A stretch of 64,000 bases of DNA, taken from Sipunculus nudus. Taxonomy: Eukaryota > Annelida > Sipuncula > Golfingiida > Sipunculidae. This document shows, one piece after another, positions 58,930 through 64,000 of the stretch. The notes below the pieces were generated by a model. The model saw only the letters and a program-made list of their open reading frames with translations, was not told where the DNA came from and made no database searches. The DNA lies in the NCBI GenBank assembly GCA_026874595.1, contig CM049314.1:15928729-15992728 (forward strand). The letters are read 5' to 3'. Every line of letters begins with the position of its first letter. Position 1 is the first letter of the stretch. Both the position numbers and the translations under genes were made by a program.

Positions 58930-60005
58930 TGCTGACTTGAAGACTACGGTATCCAGATTGTCAGATGATACAGGACTGTTGCCTTATTGTTGGGAGTACA
59001 TGTTTATTGTTATAGCAGGCCAATTGTTATTGCTGACTTGATGACTACGGCATCCATAATGTCAGGGGATACAAGACTGTTGACTTATTGTTAGGAGTAC
59101 ATGTTTATTGTTACTGCAGGCCTGATTGTTATCGTGACTTGATGACTACGGTATCCATAATGTCAGGTGATACAGGACTGTTGACTTATTGTTGGTAGTA
59201 CATGTTTATTGTTATGGCAGGCAATTTGTTATTGCTGACTTAATGACTACGGTATCCATAACGTCAGGGGATAAAAGACTGTTGACTTATTGTTGGGAGT
59301 ACATGTTTATTGTTATGGCAGGCCTAATTGTTATTGCTGACTTTATGAATACGGAACCCATAATGTCAGATGATACAGGACTGTTGGCTTATTGTTAGGA
59401 GTACATGTTTTTTGTTATGGCAGGCCTAATTGTTATTGCTGACTTGATGACTACGGTATCCAGATTGTCAGATGATACAGGACTGTTGCCTTATTGTTGG
59501 GAGTACATGTTTATTGTTATAGCAGGCCAATTGTTATTGCTGACTTGATGACTACGGCATCCATAATGTCAGGGGATACAAGACTGTTGACTTATTGTTA
59601 GGAGTACATGTTTATTGTTACTGCAGGCCTGATTGTTATCGTGACTTGATGACTACGGTATCCATAATGTCAGGTGATACAGGACTGTTGACTTATTGTT
59701 GGGAGTACATGTTTATTGTTATGGCAGGCAATTTGTTATTGCTGACTTAATGACTACGGTATCCATAACGTCAGGGGATACAAGACTGTTGACTTATTGT
59801 TGGGAGTACATGTTTATTGTTATGGCAGGCCTAATTGTTATTGCTGACTTTATGAATACGGAACCCATAATGTCAGATGATACAGGACGGTTGGCTTATT
59901 ATTGGAAGTACATGTTTATTGTTATGGCAGGCCTAATTATTATTGCTGACTTGATGAATACGGAACCCATAATGTCAGATGATACAGGACTGTTGGCTTA
60001 TTGTT
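58930..60005 (+). repeat. 507-bp higher-order duplication within the array
   Basis: Five-unit blocks repeat at an offset of 507 nt, anchored by the variant TTATTGTTACTGCAGGCCTG (59104 and 59611) and GGCAGGCAATTTGTTATTGC (about 59217 and 59724). Confidence 0.8.
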
Positions 60006-63000
60006 AGGAGTACATGTTTATTGTTATGGCAGGCCTAATTGTTATTGCTGACTTGATGACTACAGTATCCAGATTGTAAGATGATACAGGACAGTTGGCT
60101 TATTGTTGGGAGTACATGTTTATTGTTATGGCAGGCCTAATTGTTATTGCTGACTTGAAGACTACGGTATCCATAATGTCAGATGATACAGGACGGTTGG
60201 CTTATTGTTGGGAGTACATGTTTATTGTTATGGCAGGCCTAATTGTTATTGCTGACTTGATGACTACGGAACCCATAATGTGAGATGATACAGGACTGTT
60301 GGCTTATTGTTAGGAGTACATGTTTATTGTTATGGCAGGCCTAATTGTTATTGCTGAATTGATGAATACGGGAACCAGAATGTCAGGTGATTCAGGACTG
60401 TTGGCTTATTATTGGGAGTACATGTTTATTGTTATGGCAGGCCTAATTGTTTTTGCCGACTTGATGACTACAGTATCCAGATTGTAAGATGATACAGGAC
60501 TGTTGGCTTATTATTGGAAGTACATGTTGACTGTATGGCAGGCCTAATTGTTATTGCTGACTTGATGACTACGGGATCCAGAATGTCAGGTGATACAGGA
60601 CTGTTGGCTTATTATTGGAAGTACATGTTTATTGTTATGGCAGGCCTAATTGTTTTTGCTGACTTGATCACCATGGTATCCAGATTGTCAGATGATACAG
60701 GACTGTTGACTTATTGTTGGGAGTACATGTTTATTGTTATGGCAGGTCTAATTGTTATTGCTGACTTGATCAATACGGTATCCAGATTGTCAGATGATAC
60801 AGGACTGTTGAATTATTGTTGGGAGTACATGTATATGGTTTTGGCAGGCCTAATTGTTATTGCTGACTAGAAGACTACGGTATCCATAATGTCAGGTAAA
60901 ACAGGACTGTTGACTTATTGTTGGGAGTACATGTTTCTTGTTATGGCAGGTCCAATTGTTATTGCTGACTTGATCAATACGGTATCCAGATTGTCAGATG
61001 ATACAGGACTGTTGACTTATTGTTGGGAGTACATGTTTATTGTTATGGCAGGTCTAATTGTTATTGCTGACCTGATCACTACGGTATCCAGATTGTCAGA
61101 TGATACAGGATCGTTGACTTATTGTTGGGAGTACATGTTTATTGTTATAGCAGGCCTTATTGTTATTGCTGACTTGATGACTATGGTATCCAGATTGTCA
61201 GATGATACAGGACTGTTGACTTATTGTTGGGAGTACATGTTTATTGTTATGGCAGGTGTATTGTTATTGCTGACTTCATCAATACGGTATCCAGATTGTC
61301 AGATGATACAGGACTGTTGAATTATTGTTGGGAGTACATGTATATGGTTTTGGCAGGCCTAATTGTTATTGCTGACTTGAAGACTACGGTATCCATAATG
61401 TCAGGTGAAACAGGACTGTTGACTTATTGTTGGGAGTACATGTTTCTTGTTATGGCAGGTCCAATTGTTATTGATGACTTGATCAATACGGTATCCAGAT
61501 TGTCAGATGATACAGGACTGTTGACATATTGTTGGGAGTACATGTATATGGTTTTGGCAGGCCTAATTGTTATTGCTGACTTGATGACTATGGTATCCAG
61601 ATTGTCAGATGATTTAGGACTGTTGACTTATTGTTGGGAGTACATGTTTATTGTTATGGCAGGTCTAATTGTTATTGCTGACCTGATCACTACGGTATCC
61701 AGATTGTCAGATGATACAGGATTGTTGACTTATTGTTGGGAGTACATGTTTATTGTTATAGCAGGCCTTATTGTTATTGCTGACTTGATGACTATGGTAT
61801 CCAGATTGTCAGATGATACAGGACTGTTGACTTATTGTTGGGAGTACATGTTTATTGTTATGGCAGGCCTAATTGTTATTGCAAACTTGATCACTACGGT
61901 TTCCATATTGTGAGATGATACAGGACTGTTGGCTTATTGTTGGGGTACAATTTTACTGTTATGGCAGGCCTAATTGATATTGCTGACTTGATGACTACGG
62001 TATCCATAATAGCAAGTGATACAGGACTGTTGAATAATTGTTGGGAGTTCATGTTTATTGTTATGGCAGGCCTGATTGTTTTTGCTGTGTTGATATGACA
62101 CCGGTATTAGGATGTCAGGTGATACAGGACTGTTGACTTTCTGTTGGGTGTACATGTGTATTTTTATGGCAGGCCTGATTGTTTTTGCTGAGTTGATGAC
62201 TACGGAATCCATGTCAGATGATACAGGACTGTTGGCTTATTGTTGGGAGTACATGTTTATTGTTTTGGCAGGCCTAATTGTTATTGCTCACTTGAAAACT
62301 TCGGTATTCATAATGTCAAGTGATACAGGACTGTTGATTTATTGTTAGGTGTAGATGTTTATTGTTATGGCAGGCCTATTGTTATTGCTGACTTGATGAC
62401 TACGGGATCCAGAATGTCAGGTGATACAGGACTGTTGGCTTAATGTTGGGAGAACATGTTTATATTGTTATGGCAGGCCAAATTGTTAATGCTGACTTGA
62501 TGACTACGGGATCCAGAATGTCAGATGATACAGGACTGTTGATTTATTGGTGGGAGTACATATTTATTGTTATGGCAGGCCTAATTGTTATTGCTGACTT
62601 GACGACTACGGTATCCATAATGTCAGATGATACAGGATTGTGACTTATTGTTGGGAGTACATGTTTATTGTTATTGAAGGCCTTATTGATATTTCTGACT
62701 TGATGACTACGGTATCCATAATGTCAAGTGATACAGGACTGTTGATTTATTGTTGGGAGTACATGTTTATTGTTATTGCAGGCCTGATTGTTATCGTGAC
62801 TTGATGACTACGGAATCCATAATGTCAGGCGATAACGGACTGTTGACTTATTGTTGGGAGTACATGTTTATTGTTACTGCAGTCCTGATGGTTTTTGCTG
62901 TGTTGATATGACACCGGTATTAGGATGTCAGGTGATACAGGACTGTTGACTTACTGTTTGGTGTACATGTGTATTTTTATGGCAGGCCTGATTGTTTTTG

Positions 63001-63040
63001 CTGTGTTGATTGTTATTGCTGACTAAATGAGTACGTTATC

Positions 63041-63370
63041 AAGAAGTCCGGTGACTGTATTGTAGAAATTTTTTTTTCCTAAGGAAGGCTTGTTGAATTT
63101 TTACCATACGTCGGTATGTCTGTTTAATAATGTGGCAAGATCGGAGTAATGTACTAAAGATAGAACAGAGACTGTTGTTATGGCAGAGGTAACATGTCGG
63201 ATAGTTATTTATCAGTTAACTTGTTGAATTAATATTGAATGAAGTCAAATAATTGACATATTACCCACATAAATGTTTAACGTGTAAACACAGTACGTTC
63301 AGCAGTTCCATGCCAGACCCGGGTCCTCCCTTTTATTGTCAACCAGAGCGTCCTCTACCGGACGACTAAG
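63041..63370. other. No gene recognised
   Basis: Flank of the 102-bp array with no supported feature. Confidence 0.5.
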
Positions 63371-63374
63371 GTCA

Positions 63375-63600
63375 TCTTAAAATTGCCTAATTGCTAGCAA
63401 TTTGCCGAATTGCCAGACAAGGGACATCTCTTAAATTGTGTGACCCTCTTGACCGACTTGCAAAGTTGCCTCCATAGTTGCTATATTGTTAGCAATTTGC
63501 GTATTCGGAGGCAAAATTGCCGATAAACTAAGGGATTGATTGAAGTTTGCATGAGGTGCTGACAAATTGCGAAACTGCTGGGAAAAATGACAGGCACTGT
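63375..63600. repeat. Cluster of AATTGCC / GCAATTT words
   Basis: About ten AATTGC or GCAATT words in ~220 nt (AAATTGCCTAATTGCTAGCA at about 63379, GCAATTTGC twice, CAAATTGCG). They occur in both orientations with no constant period. It may be a degenerate palindromic minisatellite. Confidence 0.4.
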
Positions 63601-63654
63601 TCAACATTGTGACAGAGTCGTAAATATTTAAAATAGAATGCTATATTATTACCA

Positions 63655-63707
63655 TATATTATGAAGGCATATATATATTTATATGTTATATATATATATT
63701 AATTAAT

Positions 63708-63738
<31 letters not shown>

Positions 63739-63910
63739 CATTCATAAAAGGTTTAGGTAATTGTAATGTGTAATTGTAATTACTTGTAATTATTTCTTCT
63801 GTAATAAAATGTAATTGCTATTTAAAAATAATACTTACTTGTTATTGTAATGATTACAAACCAAAAAGTATAATGTAATGTCAATACTTTCCAATTACTT
63901 TATTGATTTT
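63655..63910. repeat. TA and CA microsatellites and TGTAATTG simple repeat
   Basis: (TA)n and (CA)n runs at about 63669-63739 are followed by a degenerate TGTAATTGTAATTACTTGTAAT tract at about 63763-63900. Confidence 0.85.
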
Positions 63911-64000
63911 TGTTCAAGAATCCTGGCCTTTATTATTTGGAAACAACATTTAGTAAATATCTTAAACAGTTGCCTCAAGCTGAGCACAAAGTCATATACT

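Larger units (their letters stand above)
52934..63040 (+). repeat. ~10-kb array of a 102-bp (34-codon) tandem repeat, about 99 units
   Basis: The consensus unit contains GACTGTTGACTTATTGTTGG, GAGTACATGTTTATTGTTAT, GGCAGGCCTAATTGTTATTG, CTGACTTGATGACTACGG and TATCC-TAATGTCAGGTGATACAG: 102 nt with an AGGCCT site in most units. One of six frames lacks stops in the consensus. It encodes a hydrophobic 34-residue unit (MFIVMAGLIVIADLMTT, then VSIMSGDTGLLTYCWEY) and stays open for up to 445 codons (54179-55516). Many units carry TGG to TAG (CWEY to C-stop-EY) or a one-base deletion in GGCCTAATTG, so no single product is possible. There is no promoter, splice or start evidence. The period divisible by three can by itself give long ORFs. 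I call a minisatellite/satellite, with coding origin unproven. Confidence 0.9.

Noticed and set aside
1-64000. CRISPR array or bacterial defence system
   Set aside because: The tandem repeats have no unique spacers and the sequence is clearly eukaryotic, with introns and retroelements.

Overview
The window reads as intron-rich, AT-rich nuclear DNA from an invertebrate animal, most likely a lophotrochozoan such as a bivalve mollusc. I infer this from the LTR, LINE, Penelope, Helitron and SINE fossils, the RAG-like transposon fossil, and a roughly 340-bp tandem repeat of a type I associate with bivalve genomes. The species assignment is inference. No prokaryotic gene organisation, CRISPR array or operon is present. 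Coding density is very low and most short ORFs are chance.

Region by region. 0-9.3 kb is a nest of DNA transposons. A ~4.9-kb element (3612-8541) has ~580-bp inverted arms, and an 858-bp Helitron (3890-4747) has landed in its left arm. The intact right arm preserves the empty site and proves the exact A|T insertion point. A second Helitron end lies at 3526 and an inverted-minisatellite element at 8.6-9.3 kb. 10.6-18.1 kb holds a foldback MITE and two diverged copies of a noncoding duplicon. 20.2-25.5 kb is a decayed Ty3/gypsy LTR element on the minus strand, split inside its reverse transcriptase by a 5'-truncated CR1/L2-type LINE on the plus strand. A tRNA-derived SINE follows at 26.2-26.5 kb.

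27.2-29.5 kb carries the only convincing host gene: two exons joined in frame across a 685-nt intron. They encode a type II membrane protein with two successive glycosyltransferase-like domains, with an AATAAA signal just after the stop. 30-40.4 kb contains a LINE fossil, isolated candidate exons (32.1, 32.5 and 34.7 kb), a degenerate SINE, a 1.3-kb TIR element and a Penelope-like GIY-YIG remnant. 43.8-46.2 kb is the ~340-bp tandem repeat.

46.4-51.4 kb is the most important part: a fossil RAG transposon. A degenerate RAG1-like recombinase runs on the plus strand, from N-terminal zinc motifs and a RING half-site through a nonamer-binding-like region and catalytic core to a CCHC tail. It faces a degenerate RAG2-like gene with kelch blades and a PHD finger on the minus strand. 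This is the convergent layout of ProtoRAG and of the vertebrate RAG locus. Both genes are broken by frameshifts and stops, and one stop sits at the position of the catalytic glutamate.

52.9-63.0 kb is a ~10-kb array of about 99 copies of a 102-bp (34-codon) repeat with higher-order duplications. One frame is open over long stretches, up to 445 codons, but stops and one-base deletions recur. I read it as a satellite or minisatellite, with coding an open alternative. The final kilobase is simple repeats.
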